A DNA stretch of 64,000 nt. Origin: Pseudoduganella namucuonensis. Its GTDB lineage: Bacteria; Pseudomonadota; Gammaproteobacteria; Burkholderiales; Burkholderiaceae_D. The position numbers and the translations under genes are program-made. The DNA lies in assembly GCF_900116645.1 (NCBI RefSeq), contig NZ_FPBO01000034.1:1-64000 (forward strand). Direction: 5' to 3'. Position 1 is the stretch's first letter; each line of letters begins with the position of its first letter. Under the pieces are notes generated by a model that was not told the origin of the DNA, searched no databases, and saw nothing but the letters and a program-made list of their open reading frames with translations. Positions 25,648 to 34,431 of the stretch are shown here, one piece after another.

Positions 25648-25795
25648 AATCGGGGAACTGGTATCGACTGACGAGGGTTGCGAGCAATGGCTTGTTCACG
25701 GCCAAAGTGCCGAGTTATCCTTTGACCTCGCTCCAGACTCTACGAGTTGGCGGCAGCTTGCCCGTTACATGAGCTCGAAAGGAATTTTGCCATGA
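25619..25795 (+). CDS. Small hypothetical protein 2 (58 residues)
   Basis: ATG at 25619 to TGA at 25793-25795. The sequence reads like a real protein (ELVSTDEGCEQWLVHGQ, LSFDLAPDSTSWRQLARYM). It begins inside ORF 1 and ends by an ATGA overlap with ORF 3, the pattern of coupled translation. No clear Shine-Dalgarno, so it depends on readthrough from ORF 1; alternatively ORF 1 and 2 are one gene split by a frameshift. Confidence 0.4.
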   Translation: MDSSFRNCSRIGELVSTDEGCEQWLVHGQSAELSFDLAPDSTSWRQLARYMSSKGILP

Positions 25796-25989
25796 GCAAC
25801 AAGGCACTCGCGATTTTGCGAAAAAACACCAAGCCCAAGACCAAGTCGGAAGTACAGGAATACCTCGTCAAGCGTCATGGGGCTGTGGCGCGTGAAAACG
25901 CCAGCGCGGATTTGACCGCACTGGATGACCGCGCGCGCTTGCTGGTCCTGGCATCCGCGAAGAAGAGCAAGACGCGCGCCGTCCGATAG
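25792..25989 (+). CDS. Small basic hypothetical protein 3 (65 residues)
   Basis: ATG at 25792 with AAAGGA 8 bases upstream. Lys/Arg-rich with an N-terminal ALAILRKNTKPKTKSEVQEYL and a second helix DLTALDDRARLLVLASAKK. Cytoplasmic; no recognised family. The overlap with ORF 2 suggests an operon. A toxin-antitoxin-like or immunity-like pair is possible from size and layout, but no family motif supports it. Confidence 0.5.
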   Translation: MSNKALAILRKNTKPKTKSEVQEYLVKRHGAVARENASADLTALDDRARLLVLASAKKSKTRAVR

Positions 25990-25999
25990 CCGGCCGCCA

Positions 26000-26464
26000 T
26001 CAAGGTTTCTGAAACACTCCCGTCAACACGATCAGGTCGTCGACCTTTTCGATATAGCTGGAGCGCGGCTCCATGTTCTTGCTGACCGGGTTCAGCCACT
26101 GGAAATCGACCCAGCCCTTGCCTTTCTCCTTGGCCAGCTTTAACTCCTCCCTGACGAAATACTTGCCGTTCACGTCCCGCAGGTCGAACAGCGGTTTGTT
26201 GATCAGTTTCGGATGCAGCGGGTCCGCCAGCAGCACGCCCGTCATGTCGAGCACGATGATGTACAGTTCGCGGTCGACGAACGCCCCCTGCGGGTTGTTG
26301 AAATCCTGCAGCGCCTTGTCCTTCCCTTGCTGGCGCAGATGCGCGACCGCCTTCTTGACGAACTGGATCGCGTCGTCGCGCGAGGCCGGTTGCTGGGCGA
26401 ACGCCGTCCACGGCAGCGCGCCGAGCAGCAGGGTGGCCAGCAGTTTGACGAAATAACGTTGCAT
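26000..26464 (-). CDS. Secreted single-Cache domain protein
   Basis: 154 residues with a signal peptide (cleavage after AFA, near residue 23). The mature part is one sCache_2-type ligand-binding domain: RDDAIQFVKKAVAHLRQQGKDKALQDF, FVDRELYIIVLDMTGVLLADPLHPKLINKPLFDLRD, WVDFQWLNPVSK. Such periplasmic proteins bind small ligands for sensors or transporters. It lies behind the RND/BNR/DUF1329 operon but a strong hairpin separates them, so it may have its own promoter. Confidence 0.85.
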   Translation of the reverse strand: MQRYFVKLLATLLLGALPWTAFAQQPASRDDAIQFVKKAVAHLRQQGKDKALQDFNNPQGAFVDRELYIIVLDMTGVLLADPLHPKLINKPLFDLRDVNGKYFVREELKLAKEKGKGWVDFQWLNPVSKNMEPRSSYIEKVDDLIVLTGVFQKP

Positions 26465-26492
26465 GTTGTTCTCCTTGTGACGACTATGGAAA

Positions 26493-26528
26493 CGCCGCGC
26501 CCCGGCCGGAAAAAACCGGGGCGCGGCG
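26493..26528 (-). terminator. Strong hairpin between RND gene and Cache gene
   Basis: A perfect 13-bp stem CGCCGCGCCCCGG/CCGGGGCGCGGCG with a 10-base loop. On the minus strand only three T follow, so termination may be partial. Confidence 0.6.
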
Positions 26529-26532
26529 GGCT

Positions 26533-28959
26533 TCAGGACACGGCGCTGCTCATGCGTTGCGGCGCGGCCGCTTCCTCATCCTTCTCATCCCGCGGCTGCG
26601 CTTGCGCGGTGGGCCTGAGCAGGAAGTGCGCCAGCGCCGGCAGCAGGATCAAGGCGCCCAGCATGTTCCAGATGAACATGAACGCCAGCAGGATGCCCAT
26701 GTCGGCCTGGAACTTCAGCGGCGAGAACGCCCAGGTGGCCACCGCCACGCCCAAGGTCACGCCGGTCAGCACCACCACCTTGCCGGTGAACAGCAGCGCC
26801 TTGTAATAGGCCTCCGACAGGCTCGCGCCCCGGCGCAATTCCACCAGCGTGACCGACACCACGTACAGCGCGTAGTCCACGCCGATGCCCACGCCCAGCG
26901 CGATCACCGGCAATGTCGCCACCTTCACGCCTATGCCCAGCCACACCATCAGCGCCTCGCACAGCACGGAGGTCAGCATCAGCGGCAGGATCGCGCAAAT
27001 CACCGCGCGCCACGAGCGGAAGGTGATGAAGGCCAGCAGCGTCACCGCCGCGTACACCAGCAACAGCATCTGCGTGTTGGCCTTCTTCACCACGATGTTG
27101 GTGGCGGCCTCGATGCCCGCGTTGCCGGCGGCGGACAGGAACTGGATGTCCTTGCTGTTGTTGGCGGCGGCGAAGGCCTCCACCGCCCGCACCACGCCGT
27201 CCAGCGTATCCGCCTTGTGGTCCTTCAGGTAGACGTAGACGGTGAGCAGGTCGCAGTTCTGGTTCAGCAGCTCGCGCGGCGCGCGGGTGGTGATGGCGTT
27301 CAGCATGTCCTGCGAGCGGGGCAGGTCGAACCATTTCATGTTCCCCTCGTTCATGGCGGCCGAGGCGCGCTTGCTCAGCGTGGCGTAGGAATTGGTGGAC
27401 TCCACGCCGGCCAGCTGCTGCAGCTTCCATTCCAGCGCCTCGACCTGCGCCAGCGTGGCGTATTGGGCGCACATGTATTGCGGCGTCTTCACCATGACCA
27501 CGAAGTTGTCGCTGCTGGCCGCGTAGCTGGCGGCCATGAAGGCGCTGTCGCGGTTGTAGCGGGAATCGGGCCGCAGTTCCGGCGCGCCGGGATCGAGGTC
27601 GCCTATCTTCAGGTGCAGGCTGACCGCGCCGCCGGCCACCGTCAGCACGGCGGCCACCGCGAGCGCTCCGCTGGCCCACTTGCGCTGCGTGAAGCGGTCC
27701 AGGAAGGCCCAGAAGGCCAGCTTTTGCGGGGCCTCCTCGTCGCGCAGGCTGCGCAGCGCGGCGGCGGGGCTGACGCCGACATAGGACAGCAGCACCGGCA
27801 GCAGGATCAGGTTGGTGAAGATCAGCACCGCCACGCCGATGCTGGCCGACAGCGCCAGGTCGTGGATGACGGGGATGTCGATCACCATCAGCACGGCGAA
27901 GCCCACGGCGTCGGCCAGCAGCGCCGTCAAGCCGGCGAGGAACAGGCGGCGGAAGGTGTAGCGCGCCGCCACCAGCTTGTGGGTGCCGCGGCCGATGTCC
28001 TGCATGATGCCGTTCATCTTCTGCGCGCCGTGGCTCATGCCGATGGCGAACACCAGGAAGGGCAGCAGGATGGAATACGGGTCCAGCTCGAAGCCCAGCA
28101 GCGGCAACAACCCCAGCAGCCAGACCGCCGCCACCAGCGAGCACGCCACCACCAGCAGCGTGCTGCGCACGCAGCGCGTGTACCACAGCAGCATGGCGGT
28201 GCAGATGGCCAGCGCCACCGCGAAGAACAGCAGCACCTGGCGCATGCCTTCGATCAGGTCGCCCACCACCTTGGCGAAGCCGGTGATATGGATCTTCACG
28301 CCTTGCGCCTCGTAGCGCGCGCGCAGCTGTTCCAGGCTGTCGGACAGGCGCACGTAGTCCAGCCGCTTGGCGCCGTCGGTTTCCAGCAGCGGCACCACGA
28401 TCACGGTCGAGCGCAGGTCCGGCGCCACCAGCGAGCCGATCTCGCCGGAGCGCTCGATGTTGGCGCGCAGCTGCTCCAGGCTGGCCGGCGAGCCGTCGAA
28501 GCCGTCCGGAATCACGGGGCCGCCGTCCAGGCCTTCCTCGGTCACGCCTATCCAGCGCACGGCCGGCATCCAGATCGACTTCATGAAGGAGCGGTCGACG
28601 CCGGGCAGCAGGAACAGTTCGTCGTTCAGCTTGCGCACGGTGTCCAGGTAGGCCGCGTCGTAGATGGTGCCCTTGTCGGTGGCGATCGCGATGCGCAGCG
28701 TGTTGCCCAAGCCGCCCAGGTCGGCCTTGTGCGCCTGGTAGTTGAGGATGAAGGGGTGCTTGGCCGGGATCATGCGCTCGAAGCTCGGATTCAGGCGCAG
28801 GCCGAAGGCCTGCCACGCCAGCGCCGCCGTGATCAGCAGGAACAGGGTCACCACCACGACGCGGTGGTTGAACAGCAGGCGCTCCAGCGGGGAGCCGGAG
28901 CGGCGGTCGAAATCGTCCGGATTGGCGATGACGGGATGGTCGGATGCCGGGAGCTTCAT
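26533..28959 (-). CDS. RND-superfamily transporter (MMPL/HAE-like)
   Basis: 808 residues, ATG at 28959 overlapping the upstream stop (ATGA). Membrane segments at about 30-50, then a large periplasmic loop, a cluster of segments (about 220-400), a second loop, and a C-terminal cluster (about 640-790): the two-half MMPL layout. It resembles hydrophobe exporters rather than heavy-metal pumps. It is co-transcribed with DUF1302, DUF1329 and a BNR protein, a set repeatedly seen with steroid, hydrocarbon or other hydrophobic-compound catabolism, so movement of a hydrophobic substrate across the envelope is the likely job. Confidence 0.87.
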   Translation of the reverse strand: MKLPASDHPVIANPDDFDRRSGSPLERLLFNHRVVVVTLFLLITAALAWQAFGLRLNPSFERMIPAKHPFILNYQAHKADLGGLGNTLRIAIATDKGTIYDAAYLDTVRKLNDELFLLPGVDRSFMKSIWMPAVRWIGVTEEGLDGGPVIPDGFDGSPASLEQLRANIERSGEIGSLVAPDLRSTVIVVPLLETDGAKRLDYVRLSDSLEQLRARYEAQGVKIHITGFAKVVGDLIEGMRQVLLFFAVALAICTAMLLWYTRCVRSTLLVVACSLVAAVWLLGLLPLLGFELDPYSILLPFLVFAIGMSHGAQKMNGIMQDIGRGTHKLVAARYTFRRLFLAGLTALLADAVGFAVLMVIDIPVIHDLALSASIGVAVLIFTNLILLPVLLSYVGVSPAAALRSLRDEEAPQKLAFWAFLDRFTQRKWASGALAVAAVLTVAGGAVSLHLKIGDLDPGAPELRPDSRYNRDSAFMAASYAASSDNFVVMVKTPQYMCAQYATLAQVEALEWKLQQLAGVESTNSYATLSKRASAAMNEGNMKWFDLPRSQDMLNAITTRAPRELLNQNCDLLTVYVYLKDHKADTLDGVVRAVEAFAAANNSKDIQFLSAAGNAGIEAATNIVVKKANTQMLLLVYAAVTLLAFITFRSWRAVICAILPLMLTSVLCEALMVWLGIGVKVATLPVIALGVGIGVDYALYVVSVTLVELRRGASLSEAYYKALLFTGKVVVLTGVTLGVAVATWAFSPLKFQADMGILLAFMFIWNMLGALILLPALAHFLLRPTAQAQPRDEKDEEAAAPQRMSSAVS

Positions 28960-30053
28960 GGTTGTGCCTTGATGGAGTTCAGGGCGACGCTGGTGATGCC
29001 GCGTACGCCGGATAACAGCAGCTTGCCGTCGCCGTGCTGCACCACGGCGGTGAAGGGCGACGGCTGCGGCGGGGCGATGTGGACGAAGCGTTTGCCTTCG
29101 TCCGTGCTGCGGTACAACTGCCCGGTTTCGTCGGCCAGCAGCAGCGATGCGTCGCGCAGCCGCAGGCCGGCCGTGATGGACGCGCTGGCGGGAATCTCGC
29201 TCTTTTGCCAGGTGGCGCCGGCGTCGTCGCTGCGGCGCACATTGCCGCGCATGCCGAACACCAGCGCACCGCGCGGCGACAGCGCCAGCGCGCCGAAGTA
29301 GCTGCCCTCGTAGCCGGTGGCCAGCGTGGTGAAGGTCTTGCCCATGTCGGTGGAGCGGTACACCGCGCCCTGTTCGCCGGCGATCAGGCAGGTGGCGCCG
29401 TCGCCCACGATCGAGTACAGGTGCTTGCCCTGCGGGTTGGCCACGCGCTGCTGCGCCGGCTGCCAGGTCTGGCCGCCGTCCGCGGTGGCGAACAGCAGGC
29501 CGAAGGCGCCGATCAGCAGGCCGTTTTGCGCGTCGAAGAAGTGCAGGTCGAGGAAGGGCTTGCTGGGGCCGTCGGCCACCATGCGTTCCGCCTCGGCCTT
29601 GGCCTCCGCCAGCGCCGGGCCTTGAGCGCCCGCCGCCTTGGCGGCGTTCAGCACCAGGGCGGCGGCCTGCTTGCCGTCCATCTGCTTGGCCCAGGTCTGG
29701 CCGCCGTCGCGCGTGCGCAGCAGCACGCCGCTGTGGCCCAGGGCCCAGCCGTCGCGCGCGCTGGTGAAGCGCAGCGCCGTCAGCGACACGCTGACCGGCA
29801 CGCTGGCCTGGCGCCAGCTGGCGCCGCCGTCGTCGGACCAGATGATGATGCCGCGCTCGCCGGCCGCGACCAGGCGCGTGCCCGCCTGCGCGAGCGCCAG
29901 CAGGACCGAGCCGGCCGCCTTCGCGCTCTGCATGGCCGGGCGTTCCAGCACGTCCGGTTCGGCGCGCGAGGGGCCGCACAGCAGCGCCGTCAGCGCGGTG
30001 AGGGCGAGCGTCGCCATTGCCGCTGGGCGCGGCTTGAATGATGTGAGTGTCAT
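28956..30053 (-). CDS. YCF48/BNR-repeat beta-propeller protein, exported
   Basis: 365 residues with a signal peptide (cleavage after PSRA, about residue 31). Repeated BNR/Asp-box units: IIWSDDGGASWRQ, LRTRDGGQTWAKQM, FATADGGQTWQPA, YRSTDMGKTFTT, RRSDDAGATWQKS, YRSTDEGKRFVHI. This fits a six- or seven-bladed propeller (YCF48-like). Periplasmic scaffold or docking role, inferred from operon with RND pump and DUF1329/1302. Confidence 0.87.
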   Translation of the reverse strand: MTLTSFKPRPAAMATLALTALTALLCGPSRAEPDVLERPAMQSAKAAGSVLLALAQAGTRLVAAGERGIIIWSDDGGASWRQASVPVSVSLTALRFTSARDGWALGHSGVLLRTRDGGQTWAKQMDGKQAAALVLNAAKAAGAQGPALAEAKAEAERMVADGPSKPFLDLHFFDAQNGLLIGAFGLLFATADGGQTWQPAQQRVANPQGKHLYSIVGDGATCLIAGEQGAVYRSTDMGKTFTTLATGYEGSYFGALALSPRGALVFGMRGNVRRSDDAGATWQKSEIPASASITAGLRLRDASLLLADETGQLYRSTDEGKRFVHIAPPQPSPFTAVVQHGDGKLLLSGVRGITSVALNSIKAQP

Positions 30054-30071
30054 GATGTATTCCTTGAACGC

Positions 30072-30098
30072 GGCCGGGCGCGTCGCGCGCCCCCGGCC
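30072..30098. repeat. Intercistronic GC hairpin
   Basis: GGCCGGGCGCG...GCGCCCCCGGCC between DUF1329 (ends 30126) and the BNR gene (starts 30053). No T-run. Could stabilise the upstream mRNA or reduce downstream transcription. Confidence 0.45.
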
Positions 30099-30125
30099 GT
30101 CGTGCGTGTGGGGCAGGGGAGAGCG

Positions 30126-31478
30126 TTAGCGCGAGCCCTTGGCCGCCAGGTTTTCCGGGGTGAAGTAGCTGTCGCTGAAGGGCGGCAGCTGCTTGTACTG
30201 GTAGGCCTTTTCACCCGGGTAGTTGGCCAGCACATAGGTGTTGGCCAGCAGGTTGTACAGGCCGAAGGTCTGCGCCACCGAGCCCGGCACGTCCGGCATC
30301 GCCATCGGCAGCGTGTAGCCGACGCGCCAGATCTGGCCCTGGCCGTCCCACATGTCCGACAGCACCATGTTGTAGGTGTCCTCGTCCAGGTAGTAGCGGC
30401 GTTTCGGCACGGCGTGGCGCTTGCCGGGAGCGACGGTGGCCTCCACTTCCCACACGCGGTGCAGCTCCCAGCGCACGTGGTCGGGATTCAAGTGCTGCGG
30501 CCCGAGCAGGTCCGGCGCCTTGGCCAGCCAGGTGCGGTTGCTGTTGTAGGGGACGTAGAGTTCCTTCTTGCCGATGATCTTCCAGTCGTAGCGGTCCAGC
30601 GACCCGGAGAAGCCGTAGGCCTCGTCGAAGTAGAAGGCGCCCGACGCCACGCTGTCCGGCGTGTCGTAGCCCAGGGTCGGCGCCTTGCGGGTGCGGCGCT
30701 GACCCACCAGGTACTGCCAGGCCTGGCGGCCCTTGTCGGCGTTGATGGTGTCGCGCAGCAGGATGGACTCGCCGGCCTTGAACGGCGGCCCGTAGGTCAC
30801 CAGCATCAGGTTGTGGAAGTCGCCGTTGAACTTGTCGGGCGAGCCGTCCTTGAACCAGTACGGAGACTGCACCTCGGCCAAGCCGTCCGACGCCATGGTG
30901 GACTTGCCGTCCGAGGTCGTCACGAACAGGCGGAACAGCATGGTGCTGGCCTGGCCCTTCCAGGCCAGCAGGTGGTTCCACATCAGTTCATGGCCGGTCT
31001 TGGGAATGGGGAAGGGCACGCCGCCATGGCAGCCCTCGATCGACTGGCCGCCGTCCTTGGTCTTGCAGCGGGTGGCGTTCTTGAACGTGTTCTCGTAGGC
31101 CCACTGCGGCATGGCGGCGGTGCGGTGGCTCGGGTAGACGTCGATGCGGTAGCTGGGGTACTTCTTCATCAGCGCCTTCACGCCCTCGGTCAGCTTGTCC
31201 GCGTGCTGGTCCATGTTCTTGGCGCTGATCGACAGCAGCGGCTTCTCGTTGGCGTAGGGATCCGGCCGCGGCTCGCCCTCCTTGTAGCCGGCCGGCGCCT
31301 TGGTGTAGCCGCCGTCCCAGGCCGGGATGGTGCCGGCCTTGTTGCCGGCCTTCTCGGCGCCGGTCGGCGTCAGTTCGCCCTTCAGCTTCGCCGCCTCGTC
31401 GGCGCCGACGGCCGCCTGCGCGCACGCCATGCCCAGTACCAGTGTGGCCGCCACCGCGCCCAAGCTCGATTTGTTCAT
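30126..31478 (-). CDS. DUF1329 family protein (exported, LolA/outer-membrane-lipoprotein-sorting-like)
   Basis: 450 residues with ACAAGGAG upstream and a signal peptide cleaved after AQAA (about residue 23). Family motifs: EAAKLKGELTPTGAEKAGNK, GTIPAWDGGYTKAPAGYKEG, DPYANEKPLLSI, and a Tyr-rich C-terminal half (RRYYLDEDTYNMVLSDMWDGQG). It always pairs with DUF1302 in such clusters, as here. Probably a periplasmic carrier of a hydrophobic ligand. Confidence 0.9.
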   Translation of the reverse strand: MNKSSLGAVAATLVLGMACAQAAVGADEAAKLKGELTPTGAEKAGNKAGTIPAWDGGYTKAPAGYKEGEPRPDPYANEKPLLSISAKNMDQHADKLTEGVKALMKKYPSYRIDVYPSHRTAAMPQWAYENTFKNATRCKTKDGGQSIEGCHGGVPFPIPKTGHELMWNHLLAWKGQASTMLFRLFVTTSDGKSTMASDGLAEVQSPYWFKDGSPDKFNGDFHNLMLVTYGPPFKAGESILLRDTINADKGRQAWQYLVGQRRTRKAPTLGYDTPDSVASGAFYFDEAYGFSGSLDRYDWKIIGKKELYVPYNSNRTWLAKAPDLLGPQHLNPDHVRWELHRVWEVEATVAPGKRHAVPKRRYYLDEDTYNMVLSDMWDGQGQIWRVGYTLPMAMPDVPGSVAQTFGLYNLLANTYVLANYPGEKAYQYKQLPPFSDSYFTPENLAAKGSR

Positions 31479-31495
31479 CTCTAGTCTCCTTGTCG

Positions 31496-33142
31496 TTAGA
31501 ATGTGCTTTGCAGCGAGACCGAGATGAAATCGCGGTCCTTGTTGGTCTGCTTGTAGTTCAGGATGGTGGCCGCCGGCGCCGTGTTCGACGAGATGAAGGT
31601 GCCTGCGCCGCCGTAGAAGTGCACCAGGTTCACGCTCAGCTTGAACTGCTTGCGGAAGTCCAGGCTGGCGCCCAGGCTCATGTCGCCGCCATGCTCGGCG
31701 CCGCCCGCGAACTTCACGTTGGTGGACGAGCGGCCACTGATGGTGTAGCCCACCCCCGCCGTCACCGCCAGGTCGACGCCCGGCGAGACCTGGTAGTACT
31801 CGGGTATGAACAGCGCCCGCACGGCGGACGCGTCGCGCGTGGAGTTGCGGTCCAGCGCGCCCGGATTGCGGCTCACGCTCAGGCGGCGGTTCCACGCCAC
31901 CTCGGCCAGGATGGCGCCGCCGTCCCACAGCGGACTGCCGTTCAGCACATAGATGGCGGAGATGTTGGCGTGCAGCGAATTGCCGACCGCGTAGGCGGGA
32001 TTGCCGGCGTTGTCGGCGACGAAGGCCACCTGCGGATCGCTCACCAGCGGCACGTTGCGGCGCGTGACGAGCTCGAAGCCCACGTTGGCGCCGGCCAGCG
32101 TGGTGCTGGCGCTGGCGCCGAAGGCCTTGATGTCCTCGCCGTACACCAGCTGGTAGCTGCCGATCGAGGGCAGGGCCGGTATCGCGGCGGGCTTCAGGTA
32201 GAGGTTGAAGTCCTTGTCGTGATAGCGCGTGGCGTACAGGCCGAATTCCGCGATCTCGCTTTCGGGGCGGAAGCGCAGCTGCAGGCCGCCTTGGCCGCCG
32301 TCCCTGGGCCGCATGTCGGCTTCCCGGTCGAAATGGACGTGGGCGAAGGAGCCCGGCGCGAAGAAGCGCTCGGCGCCCGGTCCCACGTGGTCGCCGCCGG
32401 AGAAATAGCTGCCGGAGCCGGGGATGCGGTTGGCGCGCCACTCGAACTGGTAGTAGCCGCCCAGCGTCACGTTGGGCAAGACCTGCAGTTGTCCCGACAG
32501 CTGGTTCACCGGCATCAGCAATTCCTTGAACTGCGTGCCCGGCACCGACAGCAGCTTGATCACGTCGAACGGCGCCTGGCCGCCGGCGATGCCGTTGTCG
32601 CCGAAGAACAGCGATTCGCCGTACAGCACCGTGTGGCGGCCCAGCCGGGCGGACGCCTGCATGCCGCCGATGTCGCCGCGGGTGTAGACGAAGGCGTCCA
32701 GCAGTTCGGCCTTGCGGCCGTGCAGGTCGCGCGTGCTCCTGGTGAAGCGGTTGTAGGGGACGCTGCTCTGGCTGGCGGTGGACGGCGAGTCGTGGTCGTT
32801 GGCGCGGTTGTAGACCGCGTCGTACCAGGCCGCGCCGCTGATGCGCAGGCCGGAGTCCTTGTGGGACAGGTCGATCTCGGACAGCAGGTCGACCCGGTTG
32901 GAGATCAGGCCCTTGTTGAAATTGCGGTCGCCGTCGTCCATGTTGGCGTCGGCGACCAGGCCGGGCGCGCGGTCCTTGACGCGGAACGCGGCGTTGTATT
33001 TGACGGTGTTGTCCCACCTGAGTTTGAGCTCGGGATTGCCGGTTTCCACTTCCATCGCCCAGCCGGACGAGACCGCTGCGCATTGCAACAGCAGCGTCGC
33101 CACCGCCGGCTTGAACACGCGCTTGTTGTTTGTACTTTTCAC
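31496..33142 (-). CDS. DUF1302 family outer-membrane protein
   Basis: 548 residues from a GTG at 33142 with CAGGAG 6 bases upstream; the frame is open further but the GTG start gives a proper signal peptide (KPAVATLLLQCAAVSSGWAM). A beta-barrel-like protein rich in Tyr/Phe/Trp with a C-terminal aromatic residue (SLQSTF). Motifs WDNTVKYNAAFRVKD, RISGAAWYDAVYN and GRHTVLYGESLFFG fit the family. Probably a porin-like channel or ligand-binding barrel for a hydrophobic substrate. First gene of the envelope operon, read under GntR boxes. Confidence 0.9.
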   Translation of the reverse strand: MKSTNNKRVFKPAVATLLLQCAAVSSGWAMEVETGNPELKLRWDNTVKYNAAFRVKDRAPGLVADANMDDGDRNFNKGLISNRVDLLSEIDLSHKDSGLRISGAAWYDAVYNRANDHDSPSTASQSSVPYNRFTRSTRDLHGRKAELLDAFVYTRGDIGGMQASARLGRHTVLYGESLFFGDNGIAGGQAPFDVIKLLSVPGTQFKELLMPVNQLSGQLQVLPNVTLGGYYQFEWRANRIPGSGSYFSGGDHVGPGAERFFAPGSFAHVHFDREADMRPRDGGQGGLQLRFRPESEIAEFGLYATRYHDKDFNLYLKPAAIPALPSIGSYQLVYGEDIKAFGASASTTLAGANVGFELVTRRNVPLVSDPQVAFVADNAGNPAYAVGNSLHANISAIYVLNGSPLWDGGAILAEVAWNRRLSVSRNPGALDRNSTRDASAVRALFIPEYYQVSPGVDLAVTAGVGYTISGRSSTNVKFAGGAEHGGDMSLGASLDFRKQFKLSVNLVHFYGGAGTFISSNTAPAATILNYKQTNKDRDFISVSLQSTF

Positions 33143-33194
33143 TGACGTCTCCTGGTTATGGCGGCCTCGGGGCCGCGTTTTTATCACTGCGCTT

Positions 33195-33250
33195 TCATTA
33201 TGCATCAAATACAAATTTGTGCATAGTTTGAAAAAATATGCGTAAAAATA
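33195..33250. promoter_or_regulatory. GntR-type TTAYGCAYAAA boxes before the DUF1302 operon (site 3)
   Basis: Minus-strand boxes: TTTTTACGCATATTTT (33249-33234), CTATGCACAAATTTG (33227-33213) and TTTGATGCATAATG (33208-33195). They lie 53-110 bases before the DUF1302 GTG and match the boxes at 19.7 and 24.5 kb. Confidence 0.72.
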
Positions 33251-33283
33251 AAATCGATAGTGTTGTGAAATGCGCGACGCGGG

Positions 33284-34312
33284 TCAGCGGCCCCGGGCCT
33301 TGAGGCGGGCGTCCAGGCGCGGATAGACGCGCCGCGCATTGCCTTCGAAGATCTTGTGCCGGTCCTCGGCCGTGAGGCCGAGCGCGTCGATGTAGCGCCG
33401 CGTGTCGTCGAAGTTGTGGCCCGTCTCGGGATCGACGCCGCGCACCGCGCCGATCATTTCGGAGCCGAACAGGATGTTGTCGCTGTCGATCACCTTCGCC
33501 AGCAGGTCGATGCCGGGCTGGTGGTAGACGCAGGTGTCGAAATAGACGTTGCGCATCAGGTGTTCCGGCAGCGGCGGCTTGCCCAGCATGTCCGCCAGCC
33601 CGCGGTAGCGCCCCCAGTGGTAGGGCACGGCGCCGCCGCCGTGCGGAATGATGAAGCGCAGCTGCGGGAAATCGCGGAACAGATCCCCTTGCAGCAGCTG
33701 CATGAAGGCGGTGGTGTCGGCGTTGATGTAGTGCGCGCCCGTGGTGTGGAAGCAGGCGTTGCAAGATCCCGACACATGGATCATGGCCGGCACGTCCAGC
33801 TCGACCATCTTCTCGTAGAAGGGATACCAGGCCCGGTCGGTCAGCGGCGGCGCGGTCCAGTGGCCGCCCGAGGGGTCCGGGTTGAGGTTGCAGCCGACGA
33901 AGCCCAGCTCCAGCACGCAGCGCTCCAGCTCCCCGATCGCGTGCGCGATCGGCACGCCCGGCGACTGCGGCAACTGGCAGACGGCGGCGAAGCTGTCCGG
34001 GAACATCTGCACGATGCGCGCGATCAGGTCGTTCGAGGCCACGGTCCAGGCGTGGCTCACGTCCTCGCCGCCCACGTGGTGGCCCATGCCGGCGGCGCGC
34101 GGCGAAAAAATGGTCATGTCGACGCCGCGCTCGCGCAGCAGGCGCAGCTGGTTCTGCTCGATGGAAGCGCGGATGTCGCCGTCGCCGATGGACGGGTAGA
34201 GCGGCGGCGCGTCCGCGTCCGCTCCCTTCTTCACGTGCGCCACCTGCGCCTCCCGGAAGTCGTGGTGGCCGCGTGGCTCGGTCGTGTAATGGCAGTGGCA
34301 GTCGATGATCAT
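33284..34312 (-). CDS. Amidohydrolase-fold enzyme, LigJ-like (4-oxalomesaconate hydratase family)
   Basis: 342 residues from ATG 34312. Amidohydrolase_2 fold: metal motif DCHCHYTTEP, middle IHVSG and PHGGGAVPYHWGR, end LFGSEMIGAVRGVDPETGHNF. These features, and LNPDPSGGHW/YPFYEKMVELDVPA, resemble LigJ, which hydrates 4-oxalomesaconate in the protocatechuate/gallate 4,5-cleavage route, rather than 2-amino-3-carboxymuconate semialdehyde decarboxylase. A LigK-like aldolase encoded at 40611 would take the next step. Divergent from the Liv operon across the TetR-type operator. Confidence 0.8.
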   Translation of the reverse strand: MIIDCHCHYTTEPRGHHDFREAQVAHVKKGADADAPPLYPSIGDGDIRASIEQNQLRLLRERGVDMTIFSPRAAGMGHHVGGEDVSHAWTVASNDLIARIVQMFPDSFAAVCQLPQSPGVPIAHAIGELERCVLELGFVGCNLNPDPSGGHWTAPPLTDRAWYPFYEKMVELDVPAMIHVSGSCNACFHTTGAHYINADTTAFMQLLQGDLFRDFPQLRFIIPHGGGAVPYHWGRYRGLADMLGKPPLPEHLMRNVYFDTCVYHQPGIDLLAKVIDSDNILFGSEMIGAVRGVDPETGHNFDDTRRYIDALGLTAEDRHKIFEGNARRVYPRLDARLKARGR

Positions 34313-34330
34313 GGGCGTCTCCTTTTCGCG

Positions 34331-34369
34331 TTGACATTCGTTTTGGTTTTCAGATACTCTACGGTATCC
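34331..34369 (+). promoter_or_regulatory. Promoter with TetR-type operator GATAC-N6-GTATC (site A)
   Basis: TTGACA at 34331-34336, 16-base spacer, GATACT at 34353-34358. The palindrome GATAC (34353-57), TCTACG, GTATC (34364-68) overlaps the -10. The same design occurs at 42514-42556. It drives the Liv operon and may also control the divergent LigJ-like gene. Confidence 0.7.
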
Positions 34370-34431
34370 ATTCTGCGTTGGCAAGTCGCCGGCGCGCATG
34401 GCGCCAACAAAAAAATCAGCAGGAGACGAGA

